DNA of 64,000 bases from Orobanche coerulescens (lineage: Eukaryota > Streptophyta > Magnoliopsida > Lamiales > Orobanchaceae), in the NCBI GenBank assembly GCA_033398695.1, contig CM065815.1, positions 146,365,001 through 146,429,000 of the forward strand, read 5' to 3'. How positions within the stretch are numbered: the stretch's first letter is position 1; each line of letters opens with the position of its first letter. A program made the translations under genes and the position numbers. A model generated the notes under the pieces. The model did not search any database. It was not told where the DNA came from and was given only the letters and a program-made list of their open reading frames with translations. Below are positions 33,755-45,320 of this stretch, piece after piece.

Positions 33755-36620
33755 CTAGACTTCTATGTCGAGCGCCGCGTATTTCTCGGGACCGAACTTC
33801 CTACGCTTCTGGTGAACAGGCTTCATCGCCCGGTCGATCTTCAGATAATGGCAAGCGTGTTCGGGACTTATTCCAACCATATCTTGATGTGACCAGGCAA
33901 AGACTCCGATGTTCCTACGTAGCAAGTTGATCAGATCCCCCTTTAATTCGTGGTCGATGCTTGCGCCGATCTGTACTTCCCGTTCTGGATGAACCGGATC
34001 CATCATAATGCTTTCCAACTCTTCGACAGGGACGGTCGCCTCTCGTTTGGTACGATCTCCGGACTCGGTCCTTGGATCGATGTCGAGACTTGGCTCGAAA
34101 TCGATCCTTGGCTCGATGTCGTCCGTCGATTGATGAGAGATGGCGTCCCCTGAGTCGGGTTGGTACGATGTGCACGGCTCGTCGATCTCCATGGGTTGAT
34201 CGTCGATCGCTTCAATGTTACATATAGTATGGGAAGTATTGAAAGAAGTAACAACATAGGAGTAATTCAAACATCTTTTTGCCATTAGCTGATCTCCTTT
34301 TACAGTACCGACCGTCCCATCGGCAGTGGGGAATTTGATACAATAAAAGAAAGACGAGGCGACCGCCTCAAAGGTTTCTAAAAAGGGGTGACCTAGGAAC
34401 CCATTATAGATGCTGGGCCTATCTATGATTACAAAACTTAGGTTCCTAGTAATCCTAACCTTGGGATCATAAAAGCATATTAGCTCGACTGAGAGTTTGA
34501 TCCTCCCGTAGGCTTGGACTGTGTTGTCGCCGAACCCTTGGAGCACGGTGTCGAACGGCTTGATGAATTTGATTAAGTTGCCGAGTTGGTCTAGGGCGGA
34601 TTTGAATATGATGTTGCAGAAACTCCCATTGTCGATCAGCACGCGATCGACCGTCTTCCCAAGGATGCAGGCGGAGATCACCAACGCATCCTCTTTGGGG
34701 CACTGCACTCCCTCCCTGTCCTTGTTGGAAAAGGTGATGAGTGCGTCTTTAGAAATGGTCGACTCCGGAGGAACCACGGTATGGACCCCGGCGAACGCCC
34801 TCAGCTCGGCCTTTCGCTTCCTGTTTGACATGGTGGAGACCGGGGAAAGACCCCCGAGGTTTCCATCTCCTGCTTGAAGCATGTTGATCCGACCGCCCGG
34901 GTTGATCGGAGGGATCGACTCATCAGAGTATTCCGGCTCATGCTCGATTCTGGCGATCGGATTGGGAGGAGTTCTTTCGCTTGGTCGGCGCTCGCGCCCT
35001 CCGGCTCTCTCCGTCCTAGGTTCTGGCTTGGTGATCAAATTGTCCAGTTTGCCTTCCTCAAACAGTCGCCAGAGCTGTCTGAGGAGGTCGCGGCATTGGC
35101 TGGTGTTGTGGCCGGGACTCTTATGGTAGGCACAGAATTTGCTACGGTCTAGATGACTGTGGTCCCTTATTGGCTTTGGTTTGGAAAGCCACTCGCGACC
35201 CTTGATTGTGTTGAATATATAGGCCGGAGATAAGTTGAGGTTGTGGAGGAGGTGGACCTCTACATCCTCAAAGGCTTTGAACTCGCCAGGCGGCTTGGCG
35301 ACCGCCTTTCTGGGCTTGGCAACCACCTTCTTCTGGACATGGGATGGCACCTTTCCTTCTCCGGCAGATCCCTCGTCTAAGCGGAGTGAGAGCATCCTCT
35401 GCCTGGCTAGAAAACCGGCGGCTTTGCCGCGGAAGACCGAGTAGGTCGGGGGGATATCCTTTGTGAGGTGCCTGAACATGGGCGAGCGTCCGTGGAATCC
35501 GCTCATGACTGAGTTGAGATCGAGCTCGTCGCTGACGGGCTTGCCGATGAGGACTATCTCGTCTACCCGATCGATGTAATCTTCGTCTGACTCGTCCTTC
35601 CCCTATTGGATTTTCATCATGCGGTGGGGGCCTTCAGGGCGAGCGACTTTTGCGGCGAAGTACGACGTGAAGTCGCTCGCCAGCTTCTCAAAGCTACTTA
35701 TTGAGCGAGGTGGTAGTGATATGTACCACCTGTGGGCGAGGTCGCCCAGAGTTAACGGGAACATTCGACACTTCGTCGCATCTGATGCTCCGCATCCGGT
35801 CATGTAGATCCGGAATTTGCTCAAGTGGGTTTCCGGATCTGATCTCCCCTCATATAGAGGTGTTTGTGGGGGATTGATCGTTGGTTGGACTGGGGCGAGC
35901 TCGATCTGAGTCGTGAGTGGTTCGCTTGATCCAATGATCGATCTCCTGGCGTCAACCCCATTTTCCAGGAGCGCCTTCATCTCATCGAGCTGGCGTTGCA
36001 TGGCGGCCATCGTCGTCGCCTGACTGCTCGCCGATTGGCTCTCAGAGCGCGAACCAAGGCGATCGTGTACCGATCCCCTAGCCCCGTGGTGAATGACGAG
36101 CTCCCTTCCAGTGGGTTCCTTTCTTGGGCGAGCAGGGGCTCGCTGACCGGCCTGTCTCCTGGGAGTCGGATATGCCGAACTCCTGGTAAAGGATTCGGAT
36201 ACCGATGTCTCATTTGGGGCCTGAGTGCCCGGGTCGCCATGAGGGATCGCTCCCTAGGCGGCTGAAGACGGAATCGTCCCGCCTTACGAGAGCCTTCTCC
36301 TGTGGCTCGGGGCTTTCTGTCGATTTCTCAACGTAGATCCCCTTGAGCTTCCGTTTGCTTGCCCGGCGGACGGTGGACGGAGTGATGGTGGGCGAGTCGT
36401 AGGCCTTCCGTCGCTCCCTGAGGATGGCTATAGCCTCCTCAATCTGTTCTGCGGTCTGGAACTGATCGAGTGAGAGGCTAGAATCGTCTCTCGGGGGCGG
36501 GAGTGAGAGCCTAGCGTCGCCACGGTCGCCTTCCGTCGTGGGCTGGGATTCGGTCCGAGCCGGAACGAGATTTCTGGTGGATCTTAGGGTGTCTCTCTTG
36601 GAGGTCATTGCAGATGTCAT
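33755..36620 (-). pseudogene. gag-pro: Tat gag and protease, with internal stop and frame changes
   Basis: The likely start on the minus strand is ATG at 36618-36620 (MTSAMTSKRD), followed by a Pro/Arg-rich N-terminus and a frame change between about 36240 and 36000. The Retrotrans_gag domain reads at 36010-35603 (FRIYMTGCGASDATKCRMF, LAHRWYISLP). An in-frame TAG at 35603-35605 stands where relatives often have Gln. Gag then continues to a Tat-type knuckle, CAYHKSPGHNTSQC, near 35090-35140. The aspartic protease site is VLIDNGSFCNIIF (about 34606-34645). The frame ends at TAG 33755-33757 at the start of RT, again at a position where relatives carry Gln. Apart from these stops one frame is held for about 2.2 kb. 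Confidence 0.92.
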
Positions 36621-36730
36621 TTTCTGAGGGGTTTTCTATTGAAGAACAGTGAGTGTTTCTTCAAGTATATGTCCGGAGAACAGTGAGTGTTCTTCGAGAC
36701 GGTAGGAATAAAAATGAAGGTTTAGATGCC

Positions 36731-36747
36731 CTTCCTCTAGCGCCAAT
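36731..36747 (-). other. Primer binding site of Tat
   Basis: On the minus strand the bases after the 5' LTR read ATTGGCGCTAGAGGAAG. A TGGCGC start just inside the LTR is usual for Tat elements; I cannot assign the tRNA with certainty. Confidence 0.65.
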
Positions 36748-37711
36748 TGTTGGTACCCAAAATATTATCCGGAGATAGTATTGCTGGAATGATCGAGTAA
36801 CAAACAAATGCGAGAACACTTACGTGAGAAAATAAATAACACAAGATTTGCCGGGGTTGTTAATCCTGGGCTTGAATGCTCTCGCGAGATGTTATTAATA
36901 GATATACTGTCGAGTACAAATATTAATGTTAGAATCTATTATAAGGAGTGTAAAGACTTCTAGTTATCTAGGCTGTAGAGCGCGTAGATTTCCGGAAGAA
37001 CCAGATAAGTAAATCTGTGAGTTCTTGCTTGGGATGTATGATAAAATGTGTATGAATATCACTATGAACGTATAAGTGGTTGCCAAAAGAGTTTTTGATT
37101 CTCTTTTTGTGTGTATTTTGCACTGAATTCGTAGTAAATTCCCGTCCCTTTGGCTGCTGCAGTGAGTTCTCTATTTATAGGGGACAAGGTAGTTGGGACT
37201 CCTCAGGCGATCGCGGGCGACCGCCGTTTTCTATATTAAAATAATATGGTCGATCGTCCCGTCACGTGGGCCTGTTCCCTTGAGGTCCAGGTCGCTTCTG
37301 GTGGCCAGCTGGGCGAACCAATGGGAATCCAGCACGCGTATTGAGTCGCTGTCCGGGGAGGACCCACTTTGTACCTTTCGGCGAGCTTGTCGGTAGGTGT
37401 GGTAGGTGACAGGCTGGGGTCAAAGGTCCTATCTGTCGGTATCCTTTGAAGATCCGCACGTGGGCCACCGTCCAAGATTCGGTCTTCGACGACTTTGACG
37501 GGTGCTGGATCCATACGTGGCACGAGACGATCGCCTCTGGTTCGCTCATTAAAGACGATCGTCAGATGTCAAAAGACGATCGCTGGGTACCAAAAGAGGG
37601 TCGCCGTATTGTGCCAAACTCTAGGCGTTTGTCCAGAGTATGTCTTCCATGGTTGGCTTCTCTGATCGTGATGCCGATCGCCTATCGAGGCGTTTTAATC
37701 GCCGCACAACA
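36748..37711 (-). repeat. 5' LTR of Tat (right copy)
   Basis: It matches 13561-14525. On the plus strand it starts TGTTGGTACCC and ends CGCACAACA. The 3' flank AACAC pairs with AATAC on the other side. Confidence 0.93.
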
Positions 37712-38751
37712 AACACATCAATGGTATGATGAAAAGAGATCCGGATTTCAGCATGGTAGCTTGGATTATCTAGGATGACCGGTTGGTTGATCAGCTAAGA
37801 GAAATATGGCGTGTGTTGTAGATTCAGTACAGAATATGATTTTGGAACTTCGGGTTTTGTGAATTCGGGGCATATGTGCTATGTGGCTCTATCGTTATGG
37901 TAGTAGCGTGATTTTGCTATAGTGACTTTTGACTTTTGGGCCAACTGATTTTTCTTTGCATGTGGTATTTTGAGTGATTTCTTAGTAAGTGTAGATTTGG
38001 GGATGGTGACCCCAGGATAGTTGTTTTGGATATTGATTAGTCGTTCCCACTCCATGTATAATTGGGTATATTCGTCGGTTTTGGGACTGGTTGTTCATAC
38101 ACCGAGGGGTATTTGCAACAGTTTGGCGTGTTTCTTTGAGATCCACTGTATGTATTTGTGTAACGTATTGAGAATTTTATTCTTTCGTATATCTATCCCT
38201 GTGGTTCTGTGTTGACCATGTTGGAGCTTACCATGTGAGGGTTATCTTGGTTATTGTTAATCCTTCTTTGGTTGTATTAGAGTTTATCATGTCGATGATA
38301 TTCTCGGTTAATTTATTGGTTGATCATTGTTATTGATCGTATGAGCGTTCGGACTTTGTGTCAATGTTTAGGGATTTGTTGCCATTGTTTTGGGCAGTTG
38401 CTTCACAGATGTATCGTGTATTATTGGTTTTTACCAGGATTGAGCCTTCATTGTGCGATCAGGCAGACAGGCATTGACATGGATGAATTATTCCATAATT
38501 GAGTTATAACGATGTATTTTGTTGAAATTTGTGAAATTGTGATTGTAAGCGTATTAGGCTTTGAAAAGTGGGGTCATTTGCTAGTATCACAGGAGATCAT
38601 CGACTTCACGCATTTGTAAGTATACTGCTTTGGTTATTCATTAATGATGATGATTGATCGGTTTCGTGATGATTCTGGATATTGTGGTTGGACTTTGATT
38701 GTGATCGGATTGCAAGTCTCGAGGACGAAACATATTTTAAGTGGGGTAGAA
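37712..38751 (+). other. Internal 3' remnant of the old Tekay-like element A
   Basis: T/G-rich sequence without a recognisable domain. It ends in CATATTTTAAGTGGGGTAGAA directly before TGTAATATCC, the same arrangement of polypurine tract and LTR start as in element C (AAGGAGGGTAGTA then TGTAATATCC). It is therefore read as the 3' untranslated end of an older gypsy element. Confidence 0.6.
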
Positions 38752-39026
38752 TGTAATATCCTGAATTTCTACTATGGTTGTTTAATGTTATTTTATCTGA
38801 GTGATATTGTATAGTGTGGGATCTGTACAGTATGGATAAAATAATTGAAGGACTAAGGCAGTTGTATTAGTATAATTGTCGTAGTTGGTCGACAATTGCA
38901 TTTGAGCATATTGTGTATCGTATGAGAATATTGTTGGAATGAATATATGTATTCAACATGTCATGTATAGGTATCCAATATGTCGAGACGACGGACAGGA
39001 ACAGTTGGAATTGGCTACATATATCC

Positions 39027-39660
39027 TGATTAACGCTAGTATGAGGACTTAGCGCATGCTAACGTGCAGAGCTTACATATGCTAAGAAGGACCGTTAACA
39101 TACGTAAGGTCATATTGGACAAGATGCAGGTTATGGCCGACAGGTAGGTCCCGACCTGAGTCATCGGCATTTAGCGCACGCTAATGTATAAGGTTAACGC
39201 ATGCTAGTGCAGAACAAATCAGAGGGAATCTATGTGTGGACTCGGTTACTTTCGGCACATGTCCCGATAAGGTCAACGGATGTTTGCTATGGAGGATTAG
39301 TGCACACTAAACGTAGGGCTTAACGCACGCTAATACCAGATCATTTGAAGGGAATCCTGGCTTTGTTGTTTGCTTTCGGTATGTGGACCCAGGCATCTTT
39401 GGAGTAGGTGCAGAATATCGAGTCAACGGGGATTAGTGCACGCTATTGTTGGAGAATTGCGCATGCTAATAAGCATATTACTGTAGCAAGTCAACGTCGA
39501 TATTACGTGCCCTACAGCATGGATTTTGTGTACGTAAATCATTGTGCAAAGTAAGGCAGTAGCCTGTGGACCACGATAACGCACGCTATCAAAGTCAGTA
39601 AGCGCACGCTGTGGCAGGTAATACACGCTATTTAGTGAGAATAGCGCACGCTAGTAATGT
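39027..39660 (+). repeat. Array of palindromes TTAGCGCACGCTAA / TTAACGCACGCTAA in LTR A
   Basis: Clear units are at 39049-39062, 39171-39184, 39194-39207, 39297-39310, 39320-39333 and 39433 onward, with further half-decayed units to 39655. At least one TTAACATACGTAA-type unit (about 39105) matches the E3 LTR motif. Confidence 0.85.
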
Positions 39661-41082
39661 GCAGTTTATATATGTGCAGTTGGGTATTATTATTCATTTC
39701 GGCCATTTCTTCCCTTCATCCGATAGAGAGAGTTCTTGGGCGAGGTTTTGAGGTCCCAAACACTTGAGTGTTTGTAGAGATGATCACCTTTAACAACATT
39801 AAGCTTGAGATCATGGATTAGAGCTTTGTTCTTAAAGTTGTCAATGATTCTTGGAGAGAGTTCGATTGTTCTTCACCATAGTTCGTCAATACAAGGTAAT
39901 ATTCTTATCCATTCGATAGTAGTTCGTTTTACAAGGATGTTTACAGGTTAGGAAGCATGTTGGTTTATCCTATTATGTATGATGATTTTATACGTGATTA
40001 AATGGAATTATGACAAGAGATTGAAGATGGTGATTAAGATTCTTCATGTTGTAAGAATGGTGATTCATTCAAACGTGCTCGTAAGATGGAATTCCGAATC
40101 ATGTCGATGTTGTTATTGATATATGGGTATTGATATCATTGTAGTGGTTTTGGATTGTGTTTAAGGGTTTGATGTAATCCCTTTCTTCATTTCGGATTCT
40201 TGATGTTGTTGTCGTTGTTTACTTCGTACGATGATGAAGATGTAAGTGTTGTTGTGATTCTTCGTGTTGCTTGAAGCTTGTTGAGGAAGATGGTGATGTG
40301 ATGATTTAGATGTTCGAACGTATTGGATTAATTGTTGATATGTTAATCGGATTGTGGAATCGTATTATGGTTATGACTTCGTGATTGATTGAGTTATTTG
40401 AATTAATGTTTAATTGAGATATTATGGAACAGTTGGGTTTGTTGATTGGTTATATTGATTGTTGATTGTTATCGAACTTGTTGTTATCGATTATTATAAT
40501 AGGTTGTGAGGATTGATCGTTGATTAGAAATCATGTTGCGGTCGAGTTTGAGGATGTTTGTGAATTGCTTTGGCCGGGGGCCGAGGAGCTTGTAGACGAT
40601 GACAAAGAATTGGTAATGGCTTCACTATCGTCGTATCGGTATCGAGGCAAGTTATTACTTGCTCAGTTTATAATATTTAATGAATAGTTTCAGTTTCAAT
40701 CGTTTATAATTCGTATAGCAATGATTATAATTGTGAACTCTGGAGATTTGGGATTGTACGTTGTTTTCTGATTTTGGGAATTTAATCATAATGTATATGA
40801 TTTACATTTGTTGTTGATATACTTGGGTATCGAGGATACATATTGATAAAGACGAGCATATGAGTTATCTATAGTCTGTGGTATTTTAGATCGTCGAACA
40901 TTGAGAATAATCGTCGGTGATGGTTTTTGACATCGAGATTGCTATCAAAGGACCCGGGGTAAATACTCTAATCATTTGTGTCATTTAGTGTCAATCATGT
41001 TGTGATTCGTTCATGTATTGTTGTTGTCAGGCATGACGGTTATGTTCTTATCTGTCGTGCATATGTGTTGTGATTGTTTTGT

Positions 41083-41324
41083 CCACCATGTGTTGGTCCG
41101 ACGAGATCATCATGGGAATCTATAGTTGTGCGCTGGATCGTTGGACGGGTACTTCCACCATGTGTTGGTCCGACGAGATCATCATGGGAATCTATGCTGT
41201 GTGCGCTGGATCGTTGGATTATCAGGTGGTGTTGTTGTGCATATGTATATTGTGGGTTATCCACCACGTGTTGATCTAATAGGATCATCGTGGGAATCTA
41301 TGCTGTGTGCGCTGGATCGTTGGA
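41083..41324 (+). repeat. Tandem repeat of about 63 bp, three copies
   Basis: Copies at 41083-41145, 41155-41218 and 41261-41324 share CCACCATGTGTTGGTCCGAC and GCGCTGGATCGTTGGA. The spacer before the third copy also resembles the sequence before the first. Confidence 0.92.
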
Positions 41325-41755
41325 TTACCATAAGTATACGTTGTTGTTATTGTTGTGAGCATATTGATGTTGTCACGTGAGTATGCATTTGTAGGTCTTG
41401 TGTTAGGACCATGTCCGTATGTTGTATTGATCTGATCTCGGATTAGACTGACATGATTCGTCGTGACATTGCGTATCTTGAGGTACGTTCCATATTTTCT
41501 TCTTGGTACTTGTCTGTTCGTTGGAAATCGATTATCATGTTGAGATTTGATGATATTATCCGATGGATTGGGTTGGACAGAGTTAGTATATTTCGTAACA
41601 GTGAGTTATGATGATGTTTTGAGAATCTTGGGTATTATCCGGGATACAGTACAAATATCTGTGTACGATTCAGTGTGTTTTTTAGAATACGAGATGTGTA
41701 ATATGGTGAGGATTACTTTTACGAGGATTATGAAGAATTGGTAAGGTTATGACCG

Positions 41756-43732
41756 TAAGATTACATTGGTCACACATGTCCTACATGTGAAGAAAACACA
41801 AGTTACATACAACTAAAGCATGGGCAAAAGACTGCTTACACTTGACATCGAAAGTTTCTTGAACGTTATCACCCTTATCGTAGACCAAAAAAAGCTTTGA
41901 ACGGATGTCAGGAGGATGGAACTGCACCTACACCCTTGACGGGTAAATAGGTTTATGATCGGATTAAAAACATTAATACTATATTTGTGAAGACCAAGAA
42001 GAAGGCTATTGAGAAAAATATATGGAAGAAGAGGTCGATATTCTTTGATCTACCATACTGGTCCCATCTAGATGTTAGGCATTGTATTGATGTTATGCAT
42101 GTGGAGAAGAATGTGTGTGATAGTGTAATTGGTACACTTTTGAACATTAAAGGCAAGACGAAAGATAATATGAAGGCTCGACAAGATTTGTTTGAGATGG
42201 GTATATGCCCAGAGCTACATCCATAATTAGTAGGTAAACGTACCTATTTGCCTCCAGTATGTCACACTTTAACAAAAAAAAGAGAACAAGTTTTTGCCAG
42301 TGTCTACGGGGCATGAAAGTGCCGCAGGGATATTCTTCAAATATCAAGAGTCTTGTGTCATTGCAAGATCTTAAGTTAGTTGTACTGAAATCTCATGATT
42401 GTCATGTATTAATGCAACAATTCCTGGCGGTGGCCATACGTGGCATCTTACCTAAAAAGGTAAGACATGCCATAATCGCTTGTGCTATTTCTTCAATGCC
42501 GTATGCAGCAAAGTGGTTGACCCTATGAAGTTGGATGAGTGGGAAAAAGAGGCTTTCGTTATCTTGTGTCAATTAGAGATGTATTTTCCTCCTTCATTTT
42601 TTGACATCATAGTTCACTTAATTGTTCATTTAGTAAGGGAAATTAGAGTATGTGGTCCCATTTATTTAAGGTGGATGTACCCTGTTGAGCGATACATGAA
42701 GATCTTAAAAGGGTATACCAAAAATCCACATCATCCGGAAGCATCTATTGTCAAGAGATACATTGCCAAAGAAGTTGTTGAGTTTTGTACAGATTACTTG
42801 TCAAAGATATAAGTTGTAGGGCTACCGAAGCCTCGTCCTGATGAGATATGTGAAGGTAAGGGAACTCGTGGTGTGAGAGTCCAAACTAAGAGTCTAGACG
42901 AAGTGTTTCAAGCACATTTGTATATATATTAAATAACACTGACGAGGTCCTCCCTTACTTGACTGCTCACAAAAATCTTCTAAAGATGAATTATCCCCGC
43001 ATGAACGAAAAATGGTTGTTGAACGACCATAACAAGACTTTCTTAAATTGGTTTAAGGAAAAAATTAGTCTTGATAATAGTGCTCCTGATACGTTAAAAT
43101 GGTTGGCACACGGGCCTAAGTTTGATGTCATTACATGGAGTGGTTATGATATCAATAATTGCTCCTTTTACACAAAGTCGTAGGATGACAAGAGTACTGT
43201 TCAAAACAGTGGGGTCACTCTTCAAGCCGAGTCTATGCACTTGTCTAGTTCTCAAGATAAGAATCCTGTTATGGCATCTGTAAGTTACTTTGGAGTCATT
43301 GAATATATTTGGGAGGTTGATTATGTCATATTTCGAGTGCCTGTTTTTAAGTGTAAGTGGGTTGATAATAACACAGGTTTGCGAATTGATGAGTTGGGAT
43401 ATACATTGGTAGACCTTCGCAAGGTAGCTTGTATGGACGAGCCTTTCATCATGGCATGTCAAGCAAAACAGGTGTTTTATATCAACGATCCATGTGATGA
43501 AAGATGGTCAGTGGTTCTTCAAGGTAGAAGCATGGATGTTACTCATGAAGATGAAGGCTCAGCACTTGAAAATTATGAGATTGTTACAGCATGCCTTCTA
43601 TTATGGAAGAAAAGGAAGTGGATGATGTACATGCTACTCGTCATGATCATGATGAAGGCATATGGGAGAACGTTTTTACATAAACTAGGGTTTTACTTTT
43701 GGGTTTTTATTTTGTTATTCTCTAATATTTAA
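41756..43732 (+). pseudogene. TNP2-type CACTA transposase with DUF4218 and DUF4216, N-terminally truncated
   Basis: TNP2 proteins cut and join CACTA elements. The reading begins mid-protein (LKHGQKTAY, about 41812) and passes ERYHPYRRPKKAF. It reaches the strong TNP2 block at 41987-42226 with DLPYWSHLDVRHCIDVMH and IGTLLNIKGKTKD. TAA at 42224 and a frame change near 42300 follow. KSHDCHVLMQQFLAVAIRG continues at 42259-42528 and, after another shift, the DUF4218 block at 42480-42812 (LCQLEMYFPPSFFDIIVHL, YLRWMYPVERYMKILKGY). DUF4216 is at 43235-43732 (DYVIFRVPVFKCKWVD, QVFYINDPCDERW). The usual N-terminal Transpos_assoc domain is absent. Confidence 0.92.
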
Positions 43733-43808
43733 TATGTATAATGTTAATTGTGGTTTCAGTTTACAATCTTGGGCAATTTATTTATTTATTTAAATAAGTT
43801 TTACCTGG

Positions 43809-43846
<38 letters not shown>

Positions 43847-44644
43847 GGATTATATAACCAGTAAATAAAACTTAAAAAAATAATATAAACAGTATCTTGC
43901 AAGAGTTTTGGTATTTTTGAGGATTTGAGGGAAAGGAGTTCCTGAATTTGGAAACGTGTAAAAATTAATTATCATCTCTATAATTTATACTGAATAGAGT
44001 GTGTGACGGGATTTGTGAATGAATGAATGATGGATGTTTTTTATTTGTTGTTGTGAATTAATTATTTATTTAATTACCTTCTCCAGTGTGAAAATTGATC
44101 CACAAAGATGGAGTTGGATCTCTGATGTTAGTTTGGACCTTGGTTTCATAAATGAATGAATATATGAGGAAAATTATGCAAGCAAGTTGAGGTATAGTGT
44201 TAATTACACATGTACCTCTGAAGTTTAGTATGGTCATACAAAAACTCCTCCATTATATTTTATAATTACAAAAAAAATGCTCCTGATGCTTTGTTATAAA
44301 GAGAAATGCAAATCTCAAGAGGGTACCCAAAATTGTGGAAAAAACACACACATACATAACTAAATTAACTTTAAAAGTTACGGGACTATTATTGCATCAA
44401 CACCATAGAAACACGATCAAATTTTCATTTTTCCCATGTCAATATAGAAACTATTGATTGTCTAAGGTATGTGGAAGCTAAACAAAATCGAAGAGTGTGA
44501 TTGCTTACTTCTCGTTCCATTTTTTTATCTTGATTGGATATAGGATAAAAATATAATGATGATAGTTAATCATATGGTTCCTTTTAGTAAATATAGTGAT
44601 TGGGGGAGTGGAAAAGTAAGAAAGACCAAATATGTTCCTTTCAG
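43733..44644. other. CACTA inter-gene spacer with (TA)n
   Basis: AT-rich and non-coding. A (TA)n run occupies about 43814-43843, and TGAATGAATGA-type words occur near 44017 and 44151. I recognise no gene here. Confidence 0.6.
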
Positions 44645-45041
44645 GCACTTGATCATTGTTAGGATTTTCTAAACAAGTGGCATCTTTACCAGAATCAGTG
44701 CCGCTGATACTGCTGGCGCCGCTCAGGTATCATTTTAAGAAGTTTTTATCCTCTTACAACTCTAGTCAAGTCACATTTAACGTCAGTACAGATTGTAGCC
44801 TTTGAAGGTGTGAGGGAGATGGGAGCAACTGCAAGCGCTCGAGATGCAGAAATCTATAGATAGATAAATCTTATAAGGTATTTTCTATCTCATACACGTG
44901 CCTCTATCTTTCTCTATGCGTCATAAAAGGATTTACCTACTACCTTTTTAGACTAGCATTGTATTCACTCTGGAAGAAGGGCCTGGAGTTCTATTCAAGG
45001 CCTTAGCAGTGTTTGCTATGAGGGACATTAATTTGTCAAAG
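44645..45041 (+). pseudogene. Captured fragment of an arogenate/prephenate dehydratase gene (three exons)
   Basis: Arogenate dehydratase makes phenylalanine in plastids. Three exon-like blocks with introns are seen. 44645-44725 begins ALDHC, then a stop and shift, and ends ADTAGAAQ before a GTATCA donor; the family carries DDTAGAA here. 44791-44862 follows a TACAG acceptor and reads VAFEGVREMGATASARDAEI. 44952-45041 follows a TTTTTAG acceptor and reads TSIVFTLEEGPGVLFKALAV, the start of the ACT (Phe-binding) domain, in wording closest to the ADT2 type. The order and phase match the family. The catalytic part upstream and the rest of the ACT domain are absent. Introns are kept, so the capture was of genomic DNA. 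Confidence 0.87.
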
Positions 45042-45320
45042 TTAATATAATATCAAATCGGATTTATGTCCTTTGATTTATAAATTGTGTAGAGAACGAT
45101 TTTGTTAGGTATTCCAAAAAATGAACCTCTAGTCGACATGAATTTCGACTTCCATATTCAAACCGGAAGTGCCAAGAATCTGAAAAGTATGATCAGGAAA
45201 AGCTTTGTTCTCTTACAAGCTATAAGAAAAACTAAATCTTTACATATTTTCACCAATATTAACATGGTAATTAAATGGCTAACTAGTATGGAAATAATGA
45301 TGCTTCGTATGTAAGTAGTT
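45042..45320. other. Sequence between the two captured fragments
   Basis: A short open frame at 45102-45314 (MLGIPKNEPLVDMNFDF) resembles nothing I know. It could be further captured sequence or chance. Confidence 0.3.

Larger units (their letters stand above)
13561..37711 (-). mobile_element. Tat-lineage Ty3/gypsy retrotransposon, interrupted by E2
   Basis: LTRs of 965 and 964 bp lie at both ends, with flanking pentamers AATAC and AACAC. Without the E2 insertion the element is about 12.1 kb. On the minus strand the order is 5' LTR, PBS, gag, protease, RT, RNase H, a second archaeal-type RNase H, integrase, a long spacer with an antisense gene, polypurine tract and 3' LTR. The second RNase H and the large region with an extra ORF between integrase and 3' LTR are known marks of the Tat group. 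Confidence 0.93.
38752..41755 (+). repeat. 3' LTR of old Tekay-like element A, cut on the right
   Basis: It starts TGTAATATCCTGAATTTC after the polypurine tract and runs about 3 kb without reaching a TG...CA end or a PBS. Three features match the Tekay-like LTRs B and C: the same start, a GAGGCAAGT segment midway (40641) and a tandem repeat block near the right side. The right end is lost at the junction with the CACTA element near 41755; the exact base is uncertain. Confidence 0.65.

Noticed and set aside
41040..41380. Overlapping short ORFs with repeated peptide words in three frames
   Set aside because: Produced by the 63-bp tandem repeat, not by a gene.
45102..45314. Possible additional captured exon (MLGIPKNEPL)
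   Set aside because: No family recognised and no splice signals clearly paired with it. Kept only as a spacer note.
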